In this document: one piece after another, positions 8,056-16,490 of the stretch
Numbering within the stretch: position 1 is the stretch's first letter
Layout: each line of letters starts with the position of its first letter
Source: Arthrobacter saudimassiliensis
GTDB lineage: Bacteria > Actinomycetota > Actinomycetes > Actinomycetales > Micrococcaceae
Direction: 5' to 3'
Assembly: GCA_900016675.1 (NCBI GenBank)
Contig: LN483071.1
Location: 804,479-868,478 of the forward strand
Length of the DNA stretch: 64,000 nucleotides
Made by a program: the position numbers and the translations under genes
The notes under the pieces: generated by a model
What the model was told of the DNA's origin: nothing
Seen by the model: the letters and a program-made list of their open reading frames with translations, nothing else
Databases searched by the model: none

Positions 8056-9447
8056 ATGATCGACGTCGCCGAGGCGCCGGCTCCCGCCCGGCGCAGCCTC
8101 TCCCTGCGGACCCTGCTGTCGAAGGCAGCCATGCCCGTCCGCAGCATCGACACCTGGGAGCGGCCCCGGCCCACCCGCGAGCAGCAGCGCCGCGATGTCC
8201 TGGGCACGCTCGCGTTCGTGCTCCTCAGTTCGGCGGTCCTGGAGCTGGGCCGGGGCATCGGCTTCATGGGCGGGGCGGACTCCCCGATCTGGGGGCAGCA
8301 CCTGGCATTGGCGCTCATGGTGCTGCCGCTGGCCTGGCGGCGCCGGTTCCCGATCACCGTCCTGCTCGCCAGCAGCACCCTGTTCCTGGTCCTCAGCCTG
8401 TCCGTGCCCGAGGTCAGCGGGTTCCTGAGTTTCCAGATGGCGTATTTCGCCGCCATGTACAGCGCCTTCGCCTGGGCGCGGGACCGCCGCCTGCTCTGGG
8501 TCTCGATGATCCTGGTCATCGCAGCCATGGCACTGTGGATCCTGCTCTCCTTCACGGTCTCCAGCGCCTACGACTCGATCCTGGAAAGCGTCTCCGAGGG
8601 CGACGAAACCCACCGCGGAGTGCTGCCGCCGCTGCTCAGCCTCGCCCTCTACAACCTGGTCATCAACACCGCCTTTTTCGGCGGGGCGATCATGTTCGGC
8701 CTGCGCTCCTGGCGCAGCGCGCATCAGCGCCAGCAGCTGCGCGAGCAGTCCGCCCAGCTGGCCGCCCAGTCCGCCGAGCTGGCCCGGCAGGCCGTCATCG
8801 ACGAGCGGCTGCGCATCGCCCGGGAACTGCACGACGTCGTCGCGCACCACGTCTCCGTGATCGGGGTGCATGCCGGGGCCGCCCGCCGGGTCCTGGACAA
8901 GAAGCCCGAGGCGGCCGCCGCCGCGCTGCAGACCATCGAGGAGGCCTCCCGGCAGGGCGTGACGGAGATGCGCTCGCTGCTGGGCGTGCTCCGGTCCGCC
9001 GACGCCGACGCCGAGGGCGGTGACGGCGCCGCACGCCGCCCCGAGCCCGGGCTGGCGCAGATCCCCGAGCTGATCGAGGAGCACCGCGAGCTGGGCCTGA
9101 CCGTCCGCTATGCCGAGGGCGAGGACGTTCCCGGCACCCTCGCCGCCGTGCCGGCCCCGCTGGCCCTGAGCATCTACCGCACCGTCCAGGAGTCCCTGGC
9201 CAACGTCCGCCGGCACTCCACCGCCGGGAACGCCGTCGTCGCCCTGCGCACCGGCGGCCCGGACGACGCCCGCTGGGTGGAGGTGGAGACCGTCGACGAC
9301 GGCCGGCCCCGCCAGGGCGCCACCGGCGGCTCCGGCTTCGGGCTGCGCGGCATCCGCGAACGCGCCGCACTGCACCGCGGCTGCACCGAGATCGGGCCCC
9401 GCGCCGACGGCGGGTGGCGGGTGCGGGTGCGCTTCACGCTTCCCTGA
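8056..9447 (+). CDS. Two-component sensor histidine kinase (NarL/DesK type)
   Basis: A 463-residue membrane kinase. About five hydrophobic helices lie between residues 50 and 215, then a short coiled-coil linker rich in Gln/Ala, then the HisKA_3 dimerisation domain with phospho-accepting His259 in RELHDVVAHH. The C-terminal ATPase domain has an N box (QESLANVRRH) and a G-box (GSGFGLRGIRERAALH). It starts at 8056 behind a leaderless promoter; the frame is open far upstream but antisense to the M20 gene. The response regulator follows 87 bases later and an ABC exporter after that, so the kinase probably controls that exporter. Confidence 0.92.
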   Translation: MIDVAEAPAPARRSLSLRTLLSKAAMPVRSIDTWERPRPTREQQRRDVLGTLAFVLLSSAVLELGRGIGFMGGADSPIWGQHLALALMVLPLAWRRRFPITVLLASSTLFLVLSLSVPEVSGFLSFQMAYFAAMYSAFAWARDRRLLWVSMILVIAAMALWILLSFTVSSAYDSILESVSEGDETHRGVLPPLLSLALYNLVINTAFFGGAIMFGLRSWRSAHQRQQLREQSAQLAAQSAELARQAVIDERLRIARELHDVVAHHVSVIGVHAGAARRVLDKKPEAAAAALQTIEEASRQGVTEMRSLLGVLRSADADAEGGDGAARRPEPGLAQIPELIEEHRELGLTVRYAEGEDVPGTLAAVPAPLALSIYRTVQESLANVRRHSTAGNAVVALRTGGPDDARWVEVETVDDGRPRQGATGGSGFGLRGIRERAALHRGCTEIGPRADGGWRVRVRFTLP

Positions 9448-9534
9448 CCGGCGGCCCCACGCGCTACGGTGGAGCGGGGGCGGCCCGCCGGCCGTCATGC
9501 GAAGCATGCAGTGCGTGAAAAGAGGCAAACGTCC

Positions 9535-10266
9535 ATGGAACCGACCCGAGTCCTGCTGGCCGATGACCAGGCGCTGGTCCGCGCCGGCTTCGCCATGATG
9601 CTCTCCGTGGAGGACGAGATCGAGGTGGTCGGCCAGGTCACCAACGGCCGGGAGGCGGTGGAGTTCGCCGCCGCGAACCCGGTGGACGTCATCCTCATGG
9701 ACGTCCAGATGCCGGTGCTGGACGGGATCGCCGCCACCTCGCAGATCACGGCGGCGGACACCGCGAAGGTCATCATCCTCACCACCTTTGAACGCGACGA
9801 CTACCTCTTCGACGCCATCCGCGCCGGCGCCAGCGGGTTCCTGCTCAAGAACGCGGACCCGGATGACCTGGTCGACGCCGTGCACGCGGTGGCCAGCGGC
9901 CACGCCCTGCTCGCCCCGGAGGTCACGGTCCGGGTGATCGAACGCTTCGCCCGCCAGCTCGACGCCGAGCAGTCCCCGCCGGCCGCGGGTACCGGCCCGG
10001 CCCCGGCCGTCGTGCAGCAGCCTGATCCGGCGCGTGCCCGGCTGCTGGAGACGCTCACCGCCCGCGAGCGCGAAGTGCTGACCAAGGTCGCCTGCGGGCT
10101 CTCCAACGCGGAGATCGCCGGGCAGATGTTTGTCGCCGAAGCCACCGTGAAGACCCACGTGTCCAACCTGCTGGCCAAGATCCAGGTCCGGGACCGGGTG
10201 CAGGCAGTGGTGTTCGCCTACGAATCGGGGCTCATCCTTGCGGGGGACAGCCCCGCGGAGGGCTGA
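9535..10266 (+). CDS. Response regulator, NarL/LuxR family
   Basis: A 243-residue regulator with a receiver domain (acidic pair Asp10-Asp11, phospho-accepting Asp56 in ILMDVQMP, Lys in GFLLKNAD) and a LuxR-type helix-turn-helix (LTAREREVLTKVACGLSNAEIA, then ATVKTHVSNLLAKI). The inter-domain linker is long and Ala/Pro-rich. The start at 9535 follows AAGAGG; an earlier in-frame GTG at 9469 lacks support. A short inverted repeat CATGC-GAA-GCATG lies upstream. It is the cognate partner of the kinase at 8056-9447 and likely drives the ABC genes downstream. Confidence 0.92.
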   Translation: MEPTRVLLADDQALVRAGFAMMLSVEDEIEVVGQVTNGREAVEFAAANPVDVILMDVQMPVLDGIAATSQITAADTAKVIILTTFERDDYLFDAIRAGASGFLLKNADPDDLVDAVHAVASGHALLAPEVTVRVIERFARQLDAEQSPPAAGTGPAPAVVQQPDPARARLLETLTAREREVLTKVACGLSNAEIAGQMFVAEATVKTHVSNLLAKIQVRDRVQAVVFAYESGLILAGDSPAEG

Positions 10267-10374
10267 GACGGCGCTTTCCCTCCCGCGGCCGATCCGCTGC
10301 CCGGGGCCCTCTGCCTAAAGTCGAAGCAGAAGGTCCCCCCACGCACCCGGCCCGCCGGGAAAGGAGCAGCCGCC

Positions 10375-11256
10375 ATGCTGCAGATACGCAGCCTCACCCG
10401 ACGGTTCGGCGACAAGACCGCCGTCGACGACGTCACCTTCGACGTTCCCTCCGGCAAGATGACCGGCTTCGTCGGCGCCAACGGTGCGGGCAAGACCACC
10501 ACCATGCGCATGATCATGGGCGTGCTCAGCCCCAGCTCCGGCGAGGTGCTGATGGACGACGTGCCGCTGGACGCGAAGATGCGCTCCCGGTTCGGGTACA
10601 TGCCCGAGGAGCGGGGCCTGTATCCGAAGCAGCCGATCCTGGACCAGCTGGTCTACCTGGGCCAGCTGCACGGCATGAGCCAGAACGACGCCCGCGCCTC
10701 CGCCCTGGACATGCTGGAGCGGTTCACCCTCGCGGACCGCACCAAGGACAAGCTGGAATCCCTGTCCCTGGGCAACCAGCAGCGCGTGCAGATCATCGCC
10801 TCGCTGATGCACCGGCCCACCGCCCTGATCCTGGACGAGCCGTTCTCCGGCCTGGACCCGGTCGCCGTCGATTCCATGGTCGAACTGCTGCGCGACTACA
10901 CCGCCCAGGGCGTGCCCGTGCTGTTCTCCAGCCACCAGCTGGACCTCGTGGACCGGCTCTGCGACAACCTGGTGGTGCTGCAGAAGGGCCGGATGATCGC
11001 CTCAGGCACCGGGGAGGACCTGCGCGCCCGGGCCGCGAACCGGCACCGCATCACCGTGCACCCCGACGCCGGCTGGATCCGGGAGGAGCCCGGAGTCCGG
11101 GTCATCGACGTCGCCGGCCCCACCGCCGTCGTCGAACTGGACGACGTCGCCGCCGGGCAGCGGCTGCTGGCCGCCGCCCTCTCCCGCGGCTCTGTGGAGG
11201 AGTACGCCCCCATCCGTCCGTCCCTGAGCGAGATCTACCGCGAGGTCACAGCATGA
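10375..11256 (+). CDS. ABC exporter ATP-binding protein (NatA-like)
   Basis: A 293-residue ATPase with Walker A GANGAGKT at 34-41, a divergent signature (LSLGNQQR), Walker B ALILDEP and a C-terminal DUF4162-like extension after about residue 215. It resembles NatA of Na+/drug efflux systems. A good GGAAAGGAGC ribosome site precedes the ATG. Its stop overlaps the next gene by four bases (ATGA), so the two are coupled. Export of ions, antibiotics or peptides is possible; the substrate is unknown. Confidence 0.9.
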   Translation: MLQIRSLTRRFGDKTAVDDVTFDVPSGKMTGFVGANGAGKTTTMRMIMGVLSPSSGEVLMDDVPLDAKMRSRFGYMPEERGLYPKQPILDQLVYLGQLHGMSQNDARASALDMLERFTLADRTKDKLESLSLGNQQRVQIIASLMHRPTALILDEPFSGLDPVAVDSMVELLRDYTAQGVPVLFSSHQLDLVDRLCDNLVVLQKGRMIASGTGEDLRARAANRHRITVHPDAGWIREEPGVRVIDVAGPTAVVELDDVAAGQRLLAAALSRGSVEEYAPIRPSLSEIYREVTA

Positions 11257-12461
11257 GCGCCGAACGTTCCACCGCCCCCTGGGCCATCGTCACCCTCCGC
11301 GAGGTGATGGTGAAGGCCCGCGACCGCAGCTACCTCATCTCCACCCTGGTCACCGTGCTGATCATCGTCGGCACCGTGCTCTTCAACGCCTACATGAACA
11401 CCCGCGGCGAGGAGTACACCGTGGCGGTGTACAACGGGAACGTCGACATCACGGTGACCGTTTCGGAGGGGCAGGAGATCGTCGAGGCCGCCGACGAGGC
11501 CGGCCAGGCCAACGGCGGCAACACCCGTTTCGAGGCCGTCGAAGCCGACAGCCCGGACGCCGCCAGGGAACTGGTCCGTTCCGGGGAGGCCGACGCGGCG
11601 CTGCTGGCGGCCTACGACGGCTGGACGCTGGTCGGCAACGAAGAACTGCCGAACGACCTGCAGCAGGGCCTCGCCGAGGCGCTGCGCGCCCACGTGCTGG
11701 AGATCAACGCGGCCAACGCCGGAACCACGGCCGAAGCCCTGCTGGAAAACAGCGAGTTCCAGACCGACCTGCTGAACGGCGACGCGGAGAACCAGCTGCT
11801 GGCCACCATCGTCGGATTCGTGTTCGCGTTCCTGTTCTACATGGCCGCGATCATCTTCGGCATGGCGATCGCCACCTCCGTGCTCGAGGAAAAGCAGAAC
11901 CGGGTGGTGGAGATCCTGGCCACCGCCATCCCCATCCGGCAGCTGCTCTACGGCAAGGTCGCCGGCAACACCATCCTGGCGATGGTCCAGCTGGCCCTCT
12001 ACGCCGGCGCCGCGCTGCTGGCCCTGAACCTCACCGGCACCGCGGAAACCGTCGGCAGCATCATCCCGGCGTCGGGCTGGTTCCTGGTCTTCTTCCTCGC
12101 CGGTTTCCTGATCCTCGCCTCCGCCTGGGCGATGATCGGTTCGATGGCCAGCCGCAGCGAGGACCTGAACAACAGCTCCGGGCCGGTGCTCACGGTGATC
12201 ATCGTGGCGCTGTTCGCCGGGCTGTTCGCCAAGGGCCAGCTGCTGGTTGCCGCCTCGTTCGTGCCGGTGGTCTCCTCGGTGGCGATGCCGGTGCGCATGC
12301 TCAACGGCGAGGTGCCCCTGTGGCAGACCCTGGCCTCGCTGCTGATCGCGCTGGTGGCGGCCTACGGCCTTCTGCGTTTCGGCGAGCGGATCTACCGCCG
12401 GGCGGTCATGCAGAGCGGCGGGGCGCTGACCCTGCGCAAGGCGATGAAGCTGGAGTCCTAG
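11253..12461 (+). CDS. ABC-2 type exporter permease (NatB-like)
   Basis: A 402-residue permease. The first membrane helix (about 27-48) is followed by a large extracytoplasmic domain (about 50-180), and five more helices make up the C-terminal half, as in NatB. The FGMAIATSVLEEKQNRVVEILAT segment is typical of ABC-2 permeases. It ends just before a strong bidirectional hairpin. It partners with the ATPase at 10375-11256, under likely control of the upstream two-component system. Confidence 0.9.
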   Translation: MSAERSTAPWAIVTLREVMVKARDRSYLISTLVTVLIIVGTVLFNAYMNTRGEEYTVAVYNGNVDITVTVSEGQEIVEAADEAGQANGGNTRFEAVEADSPDAARELVRSGEADAALLAAYDGWTLVGNEELPNDLQQGLAEALRAHVLEINAANAGTTAEALLENSEFQTDLLNGDAENQLLATIVGFVFAFLFYMAAIIFGMAIATSVLEEKQNRVVEILATAIPIRQLLYGKVAGNTILAMVQLALYAGAALLALNLTGTAETVGSIIPASGWFLVFFLAGFLILASAWAMIGSMASRSEDLNNSSGPVLTVIIVALFAGLFAKGQLLVAASFVPVVSSVAMPVRMLNGEVPLWQTLASLLIALVAAYGLLRFGERIYRRAVMQSGGALTLRKAMKLES

Positions 12462-12476
12462 TCCGCAGCCCGTCCC

Positions 12477-12516
12477 GACGGCGGCGCGTCTCCCACCGGG
12501 GAGGCGCGCCGCCGTC
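12477..12516. terminator. Strong hairpin between convergent genes
   Basis: Perfect 12-bp arms GACGGCGGCGCG (12477-12488) and CGCGCCGCCGTC (12505-12516), with further pairing inside the 16-base middle. It lies between the stops of the NatB-like gene (+) and the response regulator gene (-), so it probably terminates both. Confidence 0.75.
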
Positions 12517-12530
12517 GTCCTGCCGGCACC

Positions 12531-13178
12531 TTAGCCGCGCAGGATGCGCCGCCGCTGCGCCTCCGCGATCGCCGCCGTCCGGTTGTCGACGCCGAGCTTG
12601 CCGTAGATGTGCACCAGGTGGGTCTTGACCGTGGCTTCGGAGATGAACAGCTGCCGGGCGATGGCCCGGTTGCCGAGGCCGGTGGCCAGCAGCTGCAGGA
12701 TCTCCAGTTCCCGGGCGCTGAGCTCCACCGCGGGCCGGCGCAGCCGGCCCATCAGCCGTTCCGCGATGCGGGGAGCCAGGGCGCTGCGGCCGGCCGCCGC
12801 GGCGGTCGCCGCGAGCCGGATCTCCTCCGGATCCGCGTCCTTGAGCAGGTAGCCCGCCGCCCCCGCCCCGATGGCGGCCTGGATGTCGGAATCCGTGTCG
12901 TAGGTGGTGAGGATAAGCACCGGCGGACCGCCCAGGTTCCGGATCTCACGGGTCGCGGCGGCGCCGTCCATCCCGGATCCCATCTGCAGGTCCATCAGCA
13001 CCAGGTCGAACGGGGTGCCCAGGGCCGCCTGCCGGCGCACCTGCTCGACGGCGGCGGCGCCGTCGGCTGCCTCCGCAGCCACTTTCATGCCCTGAAAGTC
13101 CTCCAGCATGGCCCTGAGCCCGGCGCGCACCACCGGGTGGTCGTCCACCAGCAGGATCCGGATGTCCTGTTCCGTCAT
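12531..13178 (-). CDS. Response regulator, NarL/LuxR family (second system)
   Basis: A 215-residue regulator with receiver-domain Asp12/Asp13, phospho-accepting Asp63 in LVLMDLQM, Lys in GYLLKDAD, and a LuxR helix-turn-helix (LSARELEILQLLATGLGNRAIA, ATVKTHLVHIYGKL). The start overlaps the stop of the kinase gene by four bases, so it is translated with it. It is likely the regulator of the divergent MacB/FtsX-like exporter at 14615-16487. Confidence 0.92.
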   Translation of the reverse strand: MTEQDIRILLVDDHPVVRAGLRAMLEDFQGMKVAAEAADGAAAVEQVRRQAALGTPFDLVLMDLQMGSGMDGAAATREIRNLGGPPVLILTTYDTDSDIQAAIGAGAAGYLLKDADPEEIRLAATAAAAGRSALAPRIAERLMGRLRRPAVELSARELEILQLLATGLGNRAIARQLFISEATVKTHLVHIYGKLGVDNRTAAIAEAQRRRILRG

Positions 13179-14446
13179 TGCCGCTCCTCCTGCCCGGCGG
13201 CCGTCTCGGAGCGGCGGCGGGGGATCCGCACCGCGACGACGGTGCCTTCGCCCGGTGCTGACTCCACGGCGAAGCTGCCGTGAAGGCCGAGCACCCGGCT
13301 GCGCAGCCCCAGCAGGCCGAAGCCGCTGCCGTCGGGGCGCGGTTCGCGCGGCAGGGCGGCGGGATCGAACCCGCGGCCGTCGTCGTACACATCCAGGGTG
13401 ACCGCGTCCGGCGTCCAGCCCAGCGTGAGCACCGCACGGGAGGCGCGGGCATGGCTCAGGACATTGGCGACCGAGGCCTGCGCGGCCCGCAGGAGCGCCG
13501 CCTCCGTTTCCGGTTCCACCGGCCCCGGCTCCCCGTCCACCCGAAGGCTGAACTCCACGGGCTTCCCACTCGCCCCGGCCGTTTGCCGGGCATCGGCGCA
13601 GAGCCGTTCCAGGTTCGCGAGCAGCGCGCCGCCGGCATCCGCGGACAACCCGGTGACGAACCGGCGGGCTTCGGCAAGATTCTCCGCAGCCGTGGCCTGC
13701 ACGGTGCGCAGCCGTTCCCGGGCCAGATCGGTGTTCCCGGCCGCGAGCGCCGAGTCCGCGGCCCGTGAAATCAGCACAATGCTGGAGAATCCCTGCGCCA
13801 GGGTGTCATGGATCTCCCGGGCCAGGCGTCCCCGCTCCGCCAGCACCCCGAACTCCCGCTGGGATGCCGCCAGTTCCCCGCGGGTCCGGCGCAGCTCCTC
13901 GAGTGCCCGGCGCTGGTTCACGCTCTCGATGTGCAGGCTCGAATACGCGAACCCCATGACGACGGCGAACAGGGCGCCGATCAACGGCCCAAGGACCAGC
14001 GGCAGGCTCAGGGATCCGGCGGCAGCCCACTGCGCGGCGATCACCGCCAGGGTCGTAGCGGTCACCGCGGCCAGGGCCGGCCCCCGGCGCAGCAGGTGCA
14101 GGTCCAGGAAAAACAGGGGAAAGGCGAGCCAGGAGAACTCCACGCTGATCAGCAGCAGGGCCAGCCACAGCACGGTCACCGCAGCCAGCCAGACGCGCGC
14201 CCAGCGGCCCGGGTCCGGGCCCCGTCCGGAGGCGGCAAACCGCTTTTCGGCCACCGTACCGGCCAGGTAGACACCGGCCAGGACCGCGGCCAGCAGATAG
14301 GCGGCGCAGAGCAGCGGCAGCGGCGGGCGGGACAGGCCCATCTGGACCAGGGCCAGGAGCAGCAGCCCGGCGAACGCCAGATGCAGCGCCACCCGGAGCA
14401 CGCGCAGCACGGTGTCCGCCGGCGATCCGCCGCCCAAGGAGGTCAT
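13175..14446 (-). CDS. Two-component sensor histidine kinase (second system)
   Basis: A 423-residue kinase with five or six N-terminal helices (about 14-165), a short linker, HisKA_3 domain with His213 in REIHDTLAQGFSS, and a C-terminal ATPase domain (QASVANVLSHARAS; GSGFGLLGLRSRVLG). It forms an operon with the response regulator and is divergent from an ABC exporter 168 bases away. That arrangement is common for envelope-stress or antimicrobial sensing modules. Confidence 0.92.
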   Translation of the reverse strand: MTSLGGGSPADTVLRVLRVALHLAFAGLLLLALVQMGLSRPPLPLLCAAYLLAAVLAGVYLAGTVAEKRFAASGRGPDPGRWARVWLAAVTVLWLALLLISVEFSWLAFPLFFLDLHLLRRGPALAAVTATTLAVIAAQWAAAGSLSLPLVLGPLIGALFAVVMGFAYSSLHIESVNQRRALEELRRTRGELAASQREFGVLAERGRLAREIHDTLAQGFSSIVLISRAADSALAAGNTDLARERLRTVQATAAENLAEARRFVTGLSADAGGALLANLERLCADARQTAGASGKPVEFSLRVDGEPGPVEPETEAALLRAAQASVANVLSHARASRAVLTLGWTPDAVTLDVYDDGRGFDPAALPREPRPDGSGFGLLGLRSRVLGLHGSFAVESAPGEGTVVAVRIPRRRSETAAGQEERQ

Positions 14447-14452
14447 GGTCCC

Positions 14453-14458
14453 ACCCTA
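14453..14458 (-). promoter_or_regulatory. Candidate -10 box, leaderless kinase start
   Basis: TAGGGT on the minus strand ends six bases before the ATG at 14446. The -35 is unclear. Confidence 0.35.
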
Positions 14459-14614
14459 GGGCGCGGGGCCGGGACCGGCATCGTCCAATGGGTTGACCGG
14501 AGGCTCGTCCGATCGGATGCGCGCAATCAACCGGGCCGGCGATGGAAGGCGCCCGTATCGGCGAAAGGGTGGAAAGGTACCGACAACCGGGCCCCAGGCC
14601 CAGGAGGAACCACC

Positions 14615-15697
14615 GTGTATCTCGCACTGCGTGACATCCGTTTCGCCAAAGGCCGCTTCATCCTCATGGGCGGCGTCATCGCCCTGATCACCTTGCTGCT
14701 GGTGATGCTCTCCGGCCTGACGGCCGGGCTGGCCTGGCAGAACACCTCGGCCATCGACGGGCTGAGGGCCGCCGGCCTCCAGCGGGTGGCGTTCGGGGCT
14801 CCGCCCGGCAACGACCCGAAGGTGTCCTTCACCGAGTCGCAGGTAACCGCGGATCAGCTTCAGGCGCACCGGGCCGGCGGCGCCGCCGCCGAGCCGCTCG
14901 GGATCCTTCAGGCCCGCGCCACCGCAGCCGCCACTGCCTCGGTGGCACTGTTCGGCACCGAGACGGGAAGCTCCCTGCCGCCGGCACCGGTCAGGGCCGG
15001 GGAAACGGTGCTGGGCGCGGACACAGCCGAGGCGCTCGGCGTCGGCCCGGGTGATTCCCTCTCCATCGGCGGGACCCGGCTGCGGGTTGCCGCCACGGCC
15101 CCCGAGACCTTCTACAGCCACACCCCCGTGGCCTGGATCGCGCTGGCTGACTGGCAGCGGCTCGCCCACCTGGACGACACCGGGCCAGGGCCGGCACCGA
15201 TCGCCACCGCCATCGTCAGTGACGCCTCGGCCGATGCCGCCGAGGCGGCCGACGCCGCTGCCGGCACCGTTTCGACCGACGTGCGCGGGTCCTATGCGGG
15301 CCTGCCCTCCTACAGCTCCGAGAACGGTTCCCTGCTGATGATGCAGGCCTTCCTGTACGGCATCTCCGCGCTGGTGATCGTGGCGTTCCTTGCCGTCTGG
15401 ACGGTCCAGCGCACCCGCGACATCGCCGTCCTCAAGGCCCTGGGCGCCGGTTCCGGCTTCGTGCTGGGCGACGCGCTGGGCCAGGCCGGCCTGGTGCTGG
15501 CCGGCGGTGCAGCCGTCGGCGGCCTCGTGGCGGCGGCGGCCGGGCTGGCCGTCGCGGGGGTGGCACCGTTCGTGCTGACGGCCGCGACCGTGCTGCTCCC
15601 CGTCCTGGGAGTCGTACTGCTGGGCCTGGCCGGGGCGGCGGTCACCGTGAGCCGCGTGACCCGGGTCGATCCGCTGCTCGCCCTGGGCGGAAGCTGA
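14615..15697 (+). CDS. FtsX/MacB-like ABC transporter permease
   Basis: A 360-residue permease with the FtsX/MacB plan: one N-terminal helix (about 16-36), a large extracytoplasmic domain (about 40-240), and three C-terminal helices with the RTRDIAVLKALGAGSG cytoplasmic loop. The GTG at 14615 is chosen because AGGAGGA sits at 14602-14608; the frame is open for hundreds of codons upstream but antisense to the kinase. It pairs with the ATPase at 15756-16487, most likely to export a lipid or peptide or to transmit force in the envelope. Confidence 0.9.
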   Translation: MYLALRDIRFAKGRFILMGGVIALITLLLVMLSGLTAGLAWQNTSAIDGLRAAGLQRVAFGAPPGNDPKVSFTESQVTADQLQAHRAGGAAAEPLGILQARATAAATASVALFGTETGSSLPPAPVRAGETVLGADTAEALGVGPGDSLSIGGTRLRVAATAPETFYSHTPVAWIALADWQRLAHLDDTGPGPAPIATAIVSDASADAAEAADAAAGTVSTDVRGSYAGLPSYSSENGSLLMMQAFLYGISALVIVAFLAVWTVQRTRDIAVLKALGAGSGFVLGDALGQAGLVLAGGAAVGGLVAAAAGLAVAGVAPFVLTAATVLLPVLGVVLLGLAGAAVTVSRVTRVDPLLALGGS

Positions 15698-15755
15698 CGC
15701 CGCCTCCCCCACCGGCGCTCCGCCCCACGCTTCACTTCCTGAAAGGACCCCTGAC

Positions 15756-16487
15756 ATGAACGCTTCCGCAGCCACCGGCTTCGGCCGTCCCGACGAACCC
15801 GCTCCCCTGTCCCTGCAGTCGGTCTCGCTCGAATATCCGGACGGGGAGGCCCGCCTCCTGGCCCTCGACGACGTCAGCCTCGACGTCGGCCACGGCCGCC
15901 TGCTCTCGCTCGTGGGCCCCTCCGGTTCCGGCAAATCCTCCCTGCTTGCCGTAGCGGCAACCCTGATCCGGCCGACGTCGGGCCGGGTACTTATCGAGGG
16001 CGCGGACACCGCGCTCCTCAATGAGCAGGACCGGGCCGAGCTGCGCCGGGAGAAGATCGGCATCATCTTCCAGCAGCCGAACCTGCTGCCCTCGCTGACG
16101 GCCCTGGAACAGCTGGTCGTCGCCGAACGGCTGCGGCGGCGGCGCCGCGGCGCCGAGGAACGGGCCCGGCGGATGCTCGATGAGGTGGGGCTGGCCCGGG
16201 AGGCCGGCAAGCGGCCGCATCAGCTCTCCGGCGGGCAGCGCCAGCGGGTCAACATCGCCCGCGCCCTGATGGGCAGGCCCGCCGTCCTGCTGGTCGATGA
16301 GCCGACGGCGGCCCTGGACCAGGAGCGGTCGGAGTCGGTGGTGCGCCTGCTGGCGGACCTGACGCACCGGTTCGGCACGGCCACCGTGATGGTCACCCAT
16401 GACACCGGGTTCGTCGAACTGACCGATGGCGTGGCCGGAATGCGTGACGGCCGCCTGACCGCCCCGCTTCCGGCCGAACCGGCCTAG
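15756..16487 (+). CDS. MacB/LolD-like ABC transporter ATP-binding protein
   Basis: A 243-residue ATPase with Walker A GPSGSGKS (near residue 55), Q-loop FQQPNLLPSLTA, signature LSGGQRQR, Walker B VLLVDEP and the switch His in MVTHD. These are typical of the MacB/LolD/FtsE group. It lies 58 bases after the permease, with a GAAAGGA ribosome site. The gene ends three bases before the convergent acyl-CoA synthetase gene. Confidence 0.92.
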   Translation: MNASAATGFGRPDEPAPLSLQSVSLEYPDGEARLLALDDVSLDVGHGRLLSLVGPSGSGKSSLLAVAATLIRPTSGRVLIEGADTALLNEQDRAELRREKIGIIFQQPNLLPSLTALEQLVVAERLRRRRRGAEERARRMLDEVGLAREAGKRPHQLSGGQRQRVNIARALMGRPAVLLVDEPTAALDQERSESVVRLLADLTHRFGTATVMVTHDTGFVELTDGVAGMRDGRLTAPLPAEPA

Positions 16488-16490
16488 CCC

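Noticed and set aside
13808..14614. A possible N-terminal extension of the FtsX/MacB-like permease
   Set aside because: It is antisense to the histidine kinase gene, low in complexity, and the GTG at 14615 has a perfect AGGAGGA site.
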